64,000 nucleotides of DNA from Phycisphaerales bacterium (GTDB lineage Bacteria > Planctomycetota > Phycisphaerae > Phycisphaerales > UBA1924), in contig JALUWX010000119.1 in assembly GCA_027019265.1 (NCBI GenBank), forward strand, positions 62,001 to 126,000. Reading direction: 5' to 3'. The position numbers were made by a program, and so were the translations under genes. The notes beneath the pieces were generated by a model. The model ran no database searches. It had not been told where the DNA came from and saw nothing but the letters and a program-made list of their open reading frames with translations. This document shows, piece by piece, positions 19,148 through 29,403 of the stretch (positions are counted from its first letter, which is position 1; every line of letters starts with the position of its first letter).

Positions 19148-19681
19148 TTACTCTTCGAGCTCGCGCTCCAGGTCCTTGATCACCAGATTCACGAGTTCGA
19201 TCGCACGCTGGAACTCCTCGCGCTTCTTGTCCTCGGGCTGGATGAGCTCGAGCGCGCGTTTGCAGCGTTCGAGCGCCTTCTTCCGGATCCCCGGACGGGG
19301 GATGTCGTTCGCGTTGTCGAAGACATCCGCGAGCTTCACGATCCGAGCCTGCCAAGGACCCGTCCGGAGGCGCTCGTCGTACTCGGGCTCGCGCTCGGGT
19401 TCGCGCAGGAACATGTTCTTGGTCATCGCGGCCGTCGCGTGCGCGACGTCGATCCCGAAGCGTTTCTCGAGATCATCGAAGTCCGTGCGTGTGTCCTCGA
19501 TCGTGTCGTGGAGCAGCGCGCAGCAGATCGCGACCTCGTCGTTGCACCCGTAGAGCCCCTGGAGGACCATCGCGACCCGGAACGGGTGCGCGATGTAGGG
19601 GGTCTTCTTGTCCTTGCGGAGCTGCCCGTCGTGCTGACGCGCGGCGTATGACGAGGCTTTGAGCCAGAGCGGTGTGTCCAT
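19148..19681 (-). CDS. HD-domain small alarmone hydrolase-like protein (RelA/SpoT hydrolase superfamily)
   Basis: TPYIAHPFRVAMVL, CCALLHDTIEDTRTDFDDLEKRFG, KLADVFDN: RSH-type HD motifs, no synthetase domain. Confidence 0.8.
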   Translation of the reverse strand: MDTPLWLKASSYAARQHDGQLRKDKKTPYIAHPFRVAMVLQGLYGCNDEVAICCALLHDTIEDTRTDFDDLEKRFGIDVAHATAAMTKNMFLREPEREPEYDERLRTGPWQARIVKLADVFDNANDIPRPGIRKKALERCKRALELIQPEDKKREEFQRAIELVNLVIKDLERELEE

Positions 19682-19738
19682 ACTTCGCTCCCCTTCTCTC
19701 TCACGATTGAGCTGCCCGGGATCGACCCGGAAAGCCCA

Positions 19739-22501
19739 TCATACGCGCTCGGTGTTGAGCTTCGCTTTGCTGGGCGATGCGCCGTGCTCGTCGAAGATGA
19801 GGAGCTCGTTCATCGCGTCCTCCTTGAGCCAGGATCTGGGGATCGCGAGCTCGAGCGCGGGGGGAACGGATTTGCCCGTCTGGGTGGATCCGAAGTAGCG
19901 CCCCAGAGCCCGTCCGTTCACGTAGACCATGCCTTTGGAGAGCCCGCTCGTGTCGAGCGAGATCGCGAGATCCTGCGCCGGGACCTCGAACGTCGTGCGC
20001 CACCAGGTCGGAGCGCCGACCTTGGTGATCCGAGCGCTGGTGACAAGGTCGAAGTCCGCGTCGCTCGGGGGCTCCCACTTCGCGAAGGACCACTCGCCCT
20101 TGTCGGTGAGGGGTTCCGCTTCCTCCGTGAAGATAATCTCCTTGGTCAGGGTCTCAAGGATCGAGGACACCCGTTCGTCGGCGAGATCCGCGCTGAGCGC
20201 GTCCACGTGGAACGCGAGCTCGAGCACGTTGTTTCCGCGTTTGGTCGCTTCATCGTCGAGCTCGACGACGCGCCTCCGGTTCGCGCCCAGGAGCATAATG
20301 GGTTCGTCGTTGAGCACGACCACGATGCGCGCATCGACGGGGGGGATCTCGAGGAAGATCGACGACTTCTTGAGATGCTTGAACGACCACTGGAGTCGGC
20401 TGTGGTGGGTCGTGTCCCCTTCACGGACCCCGAAGACGGGGGTCTTGAACCCGAGGACATCGATCGGATCACAGGTTACGACGGAGCTGCGCCCGACCTT
20501 GAAGGATGTCTCGTGGAGCAGGTGTCCGTAGAGCCCCTTCTTCTCGTTCATCACCGAACCGGAGGAGACGCGCCCCATGTTGTCCACGAGCGCGGTCACG
20601 GTGTGATCGCCCTTCTTGAGCTGGACGGGGAGGACACGCTCAGCGCCGGGTCCGGACCCGAGGATCCCGACGGGCTCGCCATCGACGAAGAGCTGCGCAC
20701 GATCCGCGGACTGGGGCGCATGGATCTTCGCTTTGTGGTTCGATCCTGATTTGATCGTCGCTTGATACCACCCGTACCCGTAGGGGGTCCCGAGCTCCGA
20801 CAGATCCGCCGGGCCGGGGATGACGGCGTAGCGCGGGCTCGACCCGTCCACATACGCATCGGTGTGCGCGACTTCCCAGTCCCCGAGCTTGAGCTTGGGG
20901 AGGCGCGATCCGGGGTCCCGATCGCTGGGTTTGGGGGTCATGCTTTTGACTTTGGCATCGGGGTGAACGACGGCCGTCGTCTTCGTGTGGCGCGAAGGAA
21001 GGGGCTCTCCCTCGGCATCGACACTCGAAGCGCCGACATAGACCTTGTCTCCGACGAGGAAGGTTTCGTCGGCCGTCTCGTCGCTGACCACGGTCACACA
21101 GATCCCCTCGTGCATCATGCTGACGGGTTTGCGCCCCTTGGGGACTTCCACGACGAGGGGGGACGCGTTGATCGAGACTTCGCCGATCGATCCGGGCGCG
21201 CCGAACACGACCAGGTGCTGGTCGTTCGAGGTCAACGCGCAGAGCGAGGTGTAGTCGAGCGTGTGCTTGGGGGAGAGGGTGACATCCATCAGGAACCAGT
21301 GGATGCGCTGCTTCCCGAGCTGGACGGGGAGGGACGAACCGTCGCTGAGGAGAAGGTTCATGGACCCGGGCTTGGCTTTGGGGGGGGAGAACACGAAGAG
21401 CACGGAGCCCTGGGATCCGCCGAGCTGGTTGACGATGTGACCCTGGATCATGGATTCATCGACGGCCGGATCGATCACCACGGGGGGTTGCGCGGGCTCA
21501 GCATTCGCGAAGACCCGTGAGAACGAGGACGTAAAGCTCAGGAGACGACGGACGGGTCCCATCGCTTCCGAAGCGCGTCCGTGCTCATCGACGAGCGACG
21601 CGAGATTGTGGGTGGGCGCGAACGTCGAGGGTTCTTCGATCCCGGACTGTCCACCCCAGAACCCGAACGAGGTCCCCGTGCAGAAGTTCGCGAGGTTGAA
21701 CTGACCCCCGGCGCTGAGGATCTCCCCGAGCTGGCGCTGGAGCTCGAGCCCGTCGATGGAATCGGGCGCGTCCTGGCCGAGGATCGGCGCGCGGAGCGGG
21801 CCGTAGTCGATGACGATCGTGGGCTGACCCGGACGGACGGTGCGGAGCTGGCGCATGGTGGCGAACATGTCGCCTTCACCCGACCACCCGTCGATCTCGC
21901 CCTCGACCCCTTGCCAGAGGTTGTTGGAGTTGATGCGCGGGACCGTGAACCCGGCTTCGCGCATGTACCGCGCGAGTTCGCCCAGATACTTGGGCGCGGT
22001 CTCGGGGTCGTCGCAGTCCCACTGAGACTCGTTCTGGATCATGATGAGGGACCCGCCGGACTTCGACGAGGCCTGGAGGTTCTTGACCTGCTTCGCGAGC
22101 GCGTTGAAGTATCGACCCACGGCTTCGAGGAAGGGCTGGTTCGCCGTCCGGAGTTCGAGCTCGGGGAGATTCAGAAGCCAGGACGGGAGCCCACCCAGAT
22201 CCCACCCAGCGCCGACGAACGGGCCGGGACGGAGGATGGCGTGGAGCCCGAACTCTTCGCAGAGCCGGAGGAAGTGCGCCACATCGTTGTTGTCGTTGAA
22301 GTCGAACGACCCGGGGCGCGGCTCGATCAGGTTCCAGAAGAGCGGGGTCTCGATCGTGTTCAGACCCGCGAGCTTGGCTTGGTGGATCCGATGGCGCCAC
22401 TGCTCGCGCGGGACGCGCTGCATGTGGATCGAGCCGGAGACAATCCAGATCCGGCGGCCGTCGATGGAGAGGGTTCGTGAATCAAAGCTGACCGATGGCA
22501 T
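19739..22501 (-). CDS. beta-galactosidase-like GH35 family protein (divergent)
   Basis: GSIHMQRVPREQWRHRIHQAKLAGLNTIETPLFWNLIEPRPGSFDF, LRPGPFVGAGWDLGGLPSWLL; C-terminal jelly-roll-like regions. Confidence 0.8.
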   Translation of the reverse strand: MPSVSFDSRTLSIDGRRIWIVSGSIHMQRVPREQWRHRIHQAKLAGLNTIETPLFWNLIEPRPGSFDFNDNNDVAHFLRLCEEFGLHAILRPGPFVGAGWDLGGLPSWLLNLPELELRTANQPFLEAVGRYFNALAKQVKNLQASSKSGGSLIMIQNESQWDCDDPETAPKYLGELARYMREAGFTVPRINSNNLWQGVEGEIDGWSGEGDMFATMRQLRTVRPGQPTIVIDYGPLRAPILGQDAPDSIDGLELQRQLGEILSAGGQFNLANFCTGTSFGFWGGQSGIEEPSTFAPTHNLASLVDEHGRASEAMGPVRRLLSFTSSFSRVFANAEPAQPPVVIDPAVDESMIQGHIVNQLGGSQGSVLFVFSPPKAKPGSMNLLLSDGSSLPVQLGKQRIHWFLMDVTLSPKHTLDYTSLCALTSNDQHLVVFGAPGSIGEVSINASPLVVEVPKGRKPVSMMHEGICVTVVSDETADETFLVGDKVYVGASSVDAEGEPLPSRHTKTTAVVHPDAKVKSMTPKPSDRDPGSRLPKLKLGDWEVAHTDAYVDGSSPRYAVIPGPADLSELGTPYGYGWYQATIKSGSNHKAKIHAPQSADRAQLFVDGEPVGILGSGPGAERVLPVQLKKGDHTVTALVDNMGRVSSGSVMNEKKGLYGHLLHETSFKVGRSSVVTCDPIDVLGFKTPVFGVREGDTTHHSRLQWSFKHLKKSSIFLEIPPVDARIVVVLNDEPIMLLGANRRRVVELDDEATKRGNNVLELAFHVDALSADLADERVSSILETLTKEIIFTEEAEPLTDKGEWSFAKWEPPSDADFDLVTSARITKVGAPTWWRTTFEVPAQDLAISLDTSGLSKGMVYVNGRALGRYFGSTQTGKSVPPALELAIPRSWLKEDAMNELLIFDEHGASPSKAKLNTERV

Positions 22502-22530
22502 GCGGTTGTCGCTCCGATCGAGATGTGCAA

Positions 22531-22747
22531 ATGCTTGCGTGTGCGTGTGTTGTCGTCGTGACGCGCCCGAGCGCCCCGTCGCCGCCTGGTGGATCGAATT
22601 CCCTAGGGGGGGATCGAGATTCCACCAATTCGTGCGGACCTAGACCGTAGGCGGGATCCTTCAAAAGGCAATTCGAGCCCCACCAACCATGACCCGAACC
22701 CGAGAATGCGGGTTGACGACCTCGGCCGCAACAACACACGCAAGCAT
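22531..22747. repeat. 217-bp segment bounded by 17-nt inverted repeats (MITE-like or structured RNA candidate)
   Basis: Left atgcttgcgtgtgcgtgtgttgt; reverse complement of right arm (22731-22747) is atgcttgcgtgtgttgt; left arm carries one extra gcgtgt. Confidence 0.5.
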
Positions 22748-22885
22748 ATGTCAATTCGAGATTTAGAAGACGCAGGGTCGATTTTGAGCGATGATCCCTG
22801 CGCGCCAACAAACCGCTCAATGGAGCGCGGAAATCTGAAAGAATTTTGGGATTCGTCGATCCGACGGAGACGTCAAGTTTGGTCT

Positions 22886-23500
22886 TTAGTCGGATCGGCG
22901 ATAGATGAACTCGTGGTGGCGGATCAGGGCACCGTTGATATCGAAGAGATCGGTCCGCCCTGTCGGGATGAACCCGAGCCGGGTGGCCACCGTGTGGGAC
23001 GCGACATTGTCCATACAGATATGCGCCCGGATCGTATGGAGACCCAATCCCACGGGGACATCCGCGCATCCGTAGTCGATCATGGCACGGATCGCGTGGG
23101 TCCCGAGACCCTGACCCTGGAGTCGTTCATCGAACCATGCGATCACTTCCGCGCTCCATTCGAGGCCCCGATCGATCTTGATCAGGTTCACGACCCCGAC
23201 GAACTCGTCGTCGTGGGTGAAGACACCCCGGCGTTGCGCGGAGCCCTGGTGGTCCCCGATCGCGCCCATATCGACCAAACGATCGAAGTAATCGAACTCG
23301 TCCTCGTTGAGCTGTTCGAGTGGGATCCATCTCCGGAGCGATTCGCGCGATCGGCGGAGCGCATCGATGAACACCCCCTGGTCCGATCGGACCAACGGGC
23401 GCATGTAGATCCGATCCGTGCTGGGCTCGCGCATCGGCACGACTTCGCGCCTCTGGGCGCGATCGAGCTCGGTTCGGGTTCTGCGGCTGATGATGCTCAT
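22886..23500 (-). CDS. GNAT N-acetyltransferase (RimJ/RimL-like)
   Basis: IYMRPLVRSDQGVF, EVIAWFDERLQGQGLGTHAIRAMIDY, DNVASHTVATRLGFIPTG. Confidence 0.9.
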   Translation of the reverse strand: MSIISRRTRTELDRAQRREVVPMREPSTDRIYMRPLVRSDQGVFIDALRRSRESLRRWIPLEQLNEDEFDYFDRLVDMGAIGDHQGSAQRRGVFTHDDEFVGVVNLIKIDRGLEWSAEVIAWFDERLQGQGLGTHAIRAMIDYGCADVPVGLGLHTIRAHICMDNVASHTVATRLGFIPTGRTDLFDINGALIRHHEFIYRRSD

Positions 23501-23653
23501 ACAGGTCCAATATCACTGGATCTGCGCATCATCGGACGTTGAGCCCTGGCGCTTGAGTGCTCGGATTGATTTCTCGGATGTTGGGATGAACGTCCGTGGG
23601 ACGTTATCGCCCGATCCAACAGCGGAATCAGTATCCGGGACTTTCGACTCGGA

Positions 23654-25495
23654 TCACTCCACCGTCACGGACTTCGCGAGGTTCCGGGGTTTGTCCACAT
23701 CGTGCCCGCGCATGAGGGCGGCGTGGTACGACAGGAGTTGGAGCGGGACCACGGTCACCATCGGGCTCAGGCACTCCTCGACCTCGGGGACGTAGAGCAC
23801 GTCCTCGGCGAGGGTCGCGATCTGCTCGTCGCCCTCGGTCGCGACGGCGATCACGTGACCCCCGCGCGCCTTGACCTCTTCGATGTTGCTCAGGACCTTG
23901 TCGTACTGGTTGCCCTTGTTCGCGATGAAGACGACGGGCATCCCTTCGTCGATGAGCGCGATCGGGCCGTGCTTCATCTCGGCGGCGGGCATCCCCTCGG
24001 CGTGGATGTAGGAGATTTCCTTGAGCTTGAGCGCTCCTTCCATCGCTGTCGGGTAGTTGTACCCGCGCCCGAGGAAGAGCCAGTTGTCCCGGTTGACGTA
24101 CTTCTCCGTGACCTTCCGGATGTGGTCGTTCGTCTCGAGGACCCGCTCGATCATGTCGGGGACACGTTCGAGCTCGCGCATGAGTCGTGCGCTCGCTTCG
24201 GGGGACATCATGCGCCGACGCGCCATGAACAGGGAGATCATGGTGAGCACCGCGACCTGACCCGTGAAGGCCTTGGTCGAAGCGACCCCGATCTCGGGAC
24301 CCACACGGAGATACACCCCAGCATCGGTTTCCCGGGTGATCGTGGATCCGACGACGTTGATGACCCCGAGGGACAGCGCGCCCCGGTCCTTGGCTTCTTC
24401 GAGCGCGGCGAGGGTGTCGGCCGTCTCCCCGGACTGGGACACGGCGACGACCACCGAGCGGTCCTCGATGAGCGGGTTCCGGTAGCGGAACTCGCTCGCG
24501 TATTCGCACTCGGCGGGGATTTTGGCGAGGTCTTCGAGGAGGTACTCCCCGATCATCGATGCGTGGAGGGCCGTCCCCTGGGCCGTCAGGATGACGCGCC
24601 GGGATTTGACGAGTTCCTTCGCATACGCATTGAGCCCCCCGAGCACGACCTTGCCCTCGTTCTTGTCGAGTCGGCCCTTGAAACAGCGGCGGAGCGCGTC
24701 GGGCTGCTCGTAGATCTCCTTGAGCATGTAGTGCTCGAAGGACCCGAGCTCGATCTGGTCCAGGTCCATCTCGAGCTGGGAGATCTTGGGGGAGAGTTCG
24801 ACATCATCGACGGTGCTCGTCCGGAACCCGTCCCGGGTGATGCGCACGACGGAGTAGTCGTCCAGGGTCATCGCTTGGGTGGTGTGCGCGATGATCGCGC
24901 TCGCATCCGAAGCGATGATGTACTCACCCGACCCGATCCCGACGAGCAGGGGGGAGCCCTTGCGCGCACAGACCATGACGTCGGGTTCCTTCTCGCAGAT
25001 GACGGCGATCGCGTAGGCGCCGCGCACCTCGCGGAGCGCGGACTGGACGGCTTTCTCCAGATCGACCCCGTTCTCCGGATCATAGAGGTGGGAGATGAGC
25101 ATCCCGAGGACCTCGGTGTCCGTCTCGGACTCGAAGGTGTGCCCCTTCTCTTCGAGGAGACGGCGGATGGAGGCGTAGTTCTCGATGATCCCGTTGTGGA
25201 TCAGCGCGATCCCGTGGTCCCGATCCCGGTGGGGGTGCGCGTTGAGCTTGGTGACACCGCCGTGGGTGGCCCAGCGGGTGTGCGCGATCCCGATGGAGCC
25301 GTGGATTCCCCCCAGGGATTCGAGTTCGTCTTCGAGGTTCGCGACCCGTCCGACGGCTTTGGCGATCTGGAGCCCGTTCCCGTTGATGGCGGCGACCCCG
25401 GCGGAGTCGTAGCCCCGGTACTCGAGTCGTTTGAGCCCTTCGACGAGGAGGGGCTGGGCTTGTTTGTTGCCGATATACGCGACGATCCCGCACAT
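23654..25495 (-). CDS. glmS: glutamine--fructose-6-phosphate aminotransferase (isomerizing)
   Basis: MCGIVAYIGNKQAQ; LEYRGYDSAGVA; VSQSGETADTLAAL; C-terminal DVDKPRNLAKSVTVE. Confidence 0.97.
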   Translation of the reverse strand: MCGIVAYIGNKQAQPLLVEGLKRLEYRGYDSAGVAAINGNGLQIAKAVGRVANLEDELESLGGIHGSIGIAHTRWATHGGVTKLNAHPHRDRDHGIALIHNGIIENYASIRRLLEEKGHTFESETDTEVLGMLISHLYDPENGVDLEKAVQSALREVRGAYAIAVICEKEPDVMVCARKGSPLLVGIGSGEYIIASDASAIIAHTTQAMTLDDYSVVRITRDGFRTSTVDDVELSPKISQLEMDLDQIELGSFEHYMLKEIYEQPDALRRCFKGRLDKNEGKVVLGGLNAYAKELVKSRRVILTAQGTALHASMIGEYLLEDLAKIPAECEYASEFRYRNPLIEDRSVVVAVSQSGETADTLAALEEAKDRGALSLGVINVVGSTITRETDAGVYLRVGPEIGVASTKAFTGQVAVLTMISLFMARRRMMSPEASARLMRELERVPDMIERVLETNDHIRKVTEKYVNRDNWLFLGRGYNYPTAMEGALKLKEISYIHAEGMPAAEMKHGPIALIDEGMPVVFIANKGNQYDKVLSNIEEVKARGGHVIAVATEGDEQIATLAEDVLYVPEVEECLSPMVTVVPLQLLSYHAALMRGHDVDKPRNLAKSVTVE

Positions 25496-25653
25496 GCTCT
25501 GGAACTCCTGGGCGTGTTCGCGGCGATGAAAGGGAGGGGATCGCCGCGCGTTGTGGATTCTACGAAGTCGGCTCGTCGGTGTTCGCTGCTCAGAAAGATT
25601 GATACGAGCGCGTCAGAGGGCCCGAATTCGCGCCGTGCGACTCGGATCAGGGC

Positions 25654-25659
25654 TACACT
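25654..25659 (+). promoter_or_regulatory. putative -10 element (ggcTACACT) upstream of carB
   Basis: Same string as at 689; about 63 nt before ATG 25722. Confidence 0.3.
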
Positions 25660-25721
25660 CGTCCAGTTTATCCGGACCCGATCCAGATCCACCCCACTCC
25701 CCCCTCGCGAGACGCTTTCCC

Positions 25722-28700
25722 ATGCCCAGACGCGACGACGTGCGGACCATCCTCCTCATCGGATCCGGACCCATCGTCATCGGACAAGGCTGCGAGTTCG
25801 ATTACTCGGGGACCCAGGCGTGCAAAGCGCTGAAGGACGAGGGGTACCGGGTCGTCCTGGTCAACTCGAACCCGGCGACGATCATGACGGATCCGGCGAT
25901 GAGCGACCGGACGTACATCGAGCCCATCACCCCCGAATCCGTCCGGAAGATCATCGAGAAGGAGCGCGAGCTCGGGACCCCGATCGATGCGGTCCTCCCC
26001 ACCCTGGGGGGACAGACGGCGCTGAACTGCGCGTGCGAGCTCCACGACCAGGGTGTCTTCGAACAGTTCGGGATTGAGATGATCGGCGCGGACCGGAAGG
26101 TCATCCATCGCGCGGAGGATCGCAAAGCGTTCTCCGACATCTGTCACGAGATCGGGCTCGCGACCCCCGAATCGCGCACGTGCGAGACTCTCGAAGAAGC
26201 TGAAGCGTTCGTCGAGACGATCGGGCTCCCGGCGATCGTGCGCCCCGCGTTCACACTCGGGGGATGGGGCGGGGGGATCGCGTATAACCGCGCCGAGTTC
26301 GAGGAGCTGGTGACGCGCGGGATCAACGCTTCGATGATCAACCAGATCCAGGTCGATCGTTCGCTCATCGGGTGGAAGGAATACGAGCTCGAGGTCGTCC
26401 GGGACAAGAACGACAACTGCGTCATCGTGTGCTCGATCGAGAACATCGATGCGATGGGTGTGCACACGGGGGACTCGATCACCGTCGCGCCCCAGATGAC
26501 CTTGACGGACAAGGAATACCAGAAGCTCCGTGATGCTTCCCTCGCGATCATGCGCTCGGTCGGGGTGGAGACGGGTGGGTCGAACGTGCAGTTCGCTGTG
26601 AACCCGAACCCGGAGCGCCCGAGCGACGGGTCCGAGCCCCCGTTCGAGTTTGTGGTGATCGAGATGAACCCGCGCGTGTCGCGTTCGTCGGCGCTGGCGT
26701 CGAAGGCGACGGGCTTCCCGATCGCGAAGATCGCGGCGAAGCTCGCTGTGGGGTACACGCTCGACGAACTCCGCAACGACATCACGGGGACGACAAGCGC
26801 GTGCTTCGAGCCGACGATCGATTACGTCGTGACGAAAATGCCGCGATGGACGTTCGAGAAGTTCCCGGAAGCGGACGAGACCCTGACGACCCAGATGAAG
26901 TCCGTCGGGGAGGGGATGGCGATCGGGCGCACCTTCAAGGAATCGCTCCAGAAGGTCATCCGCTCGATGGAGGTCAAACGCTTCGGGCTCGGGCTCGACA
27001 AGAACGATGCGTGGCTCAACGCGCAGTCCCCCGACGCGGACGATGAAGCGAAAGCCGCTTGGCCGATCGACAACGACAAGCTCATCCGGAAGCTGAGTGT
27101 TCCGTCGCAGGGCCGACTGTACTACGTTCGCTATGCGTACAAGATGGGGTGGACGACGGCGCAGATCCACGAGCACACGAGAATCGATCCGTTCTTCCTG
27201 AATCAGATGCGCGAGCTTGTCGAGTTCGAGGACGAACTGGTCGGCGCGGGATCGCTCGAGAACGTGAGCTCCGAGCTGATGCAACGCGCGAAGTCGCTCG
27301 GGTACTCCGATCCGCAGCTCGCGCAGCTGTACCTAGGCGCGATCACGACGGAGACGATCCTCCAGGTCCGCGCGACGCGCGATGCGCTCGGGGTTCGGGC
27401 CGTGTTCAAGTGCGTGGATACCTGCGCTGCTGAGTTCGAAGCGATCACCCCCTACTACTACTCGACGTACCAGCGCGGGCACCGGATGGTTGATGAGAGC
27501 GGGACGGTCCGCGAAGTCGGACCCGAGTGCGAGCTGCGCGAACGTCTGCTCAACGATCCGGACAACAAGGAGAAGGTCGTCATCCTCGGGGGTGGTCCGA
27601 ACCGGATCGGTCAGGGGATCGAGTTCGATTACTGCTGTGTCCACGCCGCGATGAGCGCCCGCGCCCTCGGGCACGATGCGGTCATGATCAACTCCAACCC
27701 CGAGACCGTCTCGACGGACTACGACACGAGCGACCTGCTCTTCTTCGAGCCCCTCACCCTCGAGGACGTCCTCAACGTCATCGAGCGACTCAACGGCGAT
27801 CACCTCAAGCCCGACCCCTCCAACCCCGGGCTCGTCATGGGCGCGATCGTCCAGTTCGGGGGGCAGACCCCGCTGAACCTCGCGCACGGGATGTCCAGCG
27901 CGGGGGTCCCCATGCTCGGGACCTCGATCGATGCGATCGATCGCGCGGAGGACCGGGACCGGTTCGACCAGCTCTTGACGACCCTCGATCTCAAACGCCC
28001 CGGGTCGGGGATCGCGCGTTCGATCGATCAGGCCGTCGAGATCGCGAAGGGGATCGGGTACCCCGTGCTCGTCCGTCCGTCGTACGTGCTGGGTGGGCGG
28101 GGGATGGAGATCTGTCCGGACGAGAAGGCGCTGCGTCACTACATGACGACGGCCGTCGATGTGTCGGGGCTCGATGACGCGCCGATCCTGATCGATCACT
28201 TCCTCGACAGCGCCACGGAGCTCGATGTCGATGTCGTCGCGGACTACGGGAACTCGGACACACCCAAAGCGCTCGTCTGCGCCGTGATGGAGCACATCGA
28301 GCAGGCCGGGGTCCACTCGGGGGACTCGACGTGCATGATCCCGACGACGACGCTGCGCCAAGCGATCCTTGACGAGGTGAAGGACACCGCGCGGAAGCTC
28401 GCGAAGGAGCTCGGGGTGTGCGGGCTCATGAACGTCCAGATGGCGATCAAAGACGACGAGGTCTACATCATCGAAGTGAACCCCCGCGCCTCGCGCACGG
28501 TTCCGTACGTCGGGAAAGCGAAGAACACTCCGTGGGCTTCCATCGCCGCTCGCGCGATGATGGGGGTCTCGCTGACGGAGCAGAGCGCCAAGGAGATCCC
28601 CGACGCGGGGTTCTACGCCGTCAAGGCGCCCGTGTTCCCGTTCCGGAAGTTCCCGGGCGTGGACTTCGTGCTGGGTCCGGAGATGCGTTCAACGGGCGAG

Positions 28701-29204
28701 GTGATGGGGGTCGATGTCTCGCTCGCGATCGCGTACCTCAAAGCGCTCGAGTCCTCCGGGACCACGCTCCCCAAGGAAGGCGGAGTGTTCGTCTCCGTCC
28801 GGAAACAGGACAAGGACGCGATGACCCCCATCGTGCGATCACTGATGGCGATGGGGTTCACGGTGTACACCACCCAGGGGACGGCCGATACCCTCTCGAA
28901 GCACGGGCTCCGACCCAAAGTGCTCCAGAAGATCCAGGCCGGGGCGCGTCCGAACGTGATCGATCTCATGCAGAACGGGGACATCGATCTCGTGATCAAC
29001 ACCCCGACACGGACGGGTTGGCAGACCGACGAGGGTCGGATCCGCGCGACGGCCGTCCGTTTGGGGATCCCCATGATCACGACAGCGACGGCTGCTGGTC
29101 AGGCGATCCACGCGATCGAGTCGCTCCGGGCCGGATTCTGGGGTGTCAGTGCCCTTCAGGACCTCGCAAAGTCCGAATCTGCGGCTCCCGTCAGTTCCAT
29201 ATAA
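25722..29204 (+). CDS. carB: carbamoyl-phosphate synthase large subunit
   Basis: [37 protein letters not shown]; duplicated ATP-grasp halves; MGS domain. Start moved from 25551. Confidence 0.97.
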   Translation: MPRRDDVRTILLIGSGPIVIGQGCEFDYSGTQACKALKDEGYRVVLVNSNPATIMTDPAMSDRTYIEPITPESVRKIIEKERELGTPIDAVLPTLGGQTALNCACELHDQGVFEQFGIEMIGADRKVIHRAEDRKAFSDICHEIGLATPESRTCETLEEAEAFVETIGLPAIVRPAFTLGGWGGGIAYNRAEFEELVTRGINASMINQIQVDRSLIGWKEYELEVVRDKNDNCVIVCSIENIDAMGVHTGDSITVAPQMTLTDKEYQKLRDASLAIMRSVGVETGGSNVQFAVNPNPERPSDGSEPPFEFVVIEMNPRVSRSSALASKATGFPIAKIAAKLAVGYTLDELRNDITGTTSACFEPTIDYVVTKMPRWTFEKFPEADETLTTQMKSVGEGMAIGRTFKESLQKVIRSMEVKRFGLGLDKNDAWLNAQSPDADDEAKAAWPIDNDKLIRKLSVPSQGRLYYVRYAYKMGWTTAQIHEHTRIDPFFLNQMRELVEFEDELVGAGSLENVSSELMQRAKSLGYSDPQLAQLYLGAITTETILQVRATRDALGVRAVFKCVDTCAAEFEAITPYYYSTYQRGHRMVDESGTVREVGPECELRERLLNDPDNKEKVVILGGGPNRIGQGIEFDYCCVHAAMSARALGHDAVMINSNPETVSTDYDTSDLLFFEPLTLEDVLNVIERLNGDHLKPDPSNPGLVMGAIVQFGGQTPLNLAHGMSSAGVPMLGTSIDAIDRAEDRDRFDQLLTTLDLKRPGSGIARSIDQAVEIAKGIGYPVLVRPSYVLGGRGMEICPDEKALRHYMTTAVDVSGLDDAPILIDHFLDSATELDVDVVADYGNSDTPKALVCAVMEHIEQAGVHSGDSTCMIPTTTLRQAILDEVKDTARKLAKELGVCGLMNVQMAIKDDEVYIIEVNPRASRTVPYVGKAKNTPWASIAARAMMGVSLTEQSAKEIPDAGFYAVKAPVFPFRKFPGVDFVLGPEMRSTGEVMGVDVSLAIAYLKALESSGTTLPKEGGVFVSVRKQDKDAMTPIVRSLMAMGFTVYTTQGTADTLSKHGLRPKVLQKIQAGARPNVIDLMQNGDIDLVINTPTRTGWQTDEGRIRATAVRLGIPMITTATAAGQAIHAIESLRAGFWGVSALQDLAKSESAAPVSSI

Positions 29205-29284
29205 ACAAGTGAACACTATCTGAATACCCACTTGTCGCAATTCTCTTGTGCAACACGCGGGATGTGTGGTAGTTTGTTCGTCGC

Positions 29285-29403
29285 GATACCCTGTGCCGAC
29301 TTCTGGAGACGGCACAGTTCATTGCCGATCGTGAGGGCTTCCGCCCTTGCGATCGCTTGTCGGGTTCAGGGCAGGGGTTCCCTCCTCGTGCGCTCATGAG
29401 CGC
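29285..29403. ncRNA. candidate structured RNA or terminator region 3' of carB
   Basis: CTGTGCCG(29291-29298)/CGGCACAG(29310-29317); 12-13 bp stem 29326-29355 with UUCC loop; 14-nt palindrome gcgctcatgagcgc at 29390-29403. Confidence 0.35.

Noticed and set aside
22587-22630. tRNA or tmRNA end (minus-strand attcgatccaccagg)
   Set aside because: No acceptor or T-stem pairing; better explained as a simple imperfect hairpin.
23589-23605. AACGTCC-gtg-GGACGTT hairpin after glmS as a terminator
   Set aside because: A perfect stem but no U-tract on the minus strand; function not supportable.
25496-25721. glmS ribozyme or other riboswitch upstream of glmS
   Set aside because: No glmS ribozyme core seen, and the element is mainly known from Firmicutes.
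23702-26077. 791-aa ORF antisense to glmS
   Set aside because: Shadow of glmS and reads into carB in the wrong frame.
29235-29270. Possible dif site (acttgtcgcaa-ttctc-ttgtgcaacac) near the skew change
   Set aside because: Poor match to XerC/XerD half-sites and a 5-nt rather than 6-8-nt centre.
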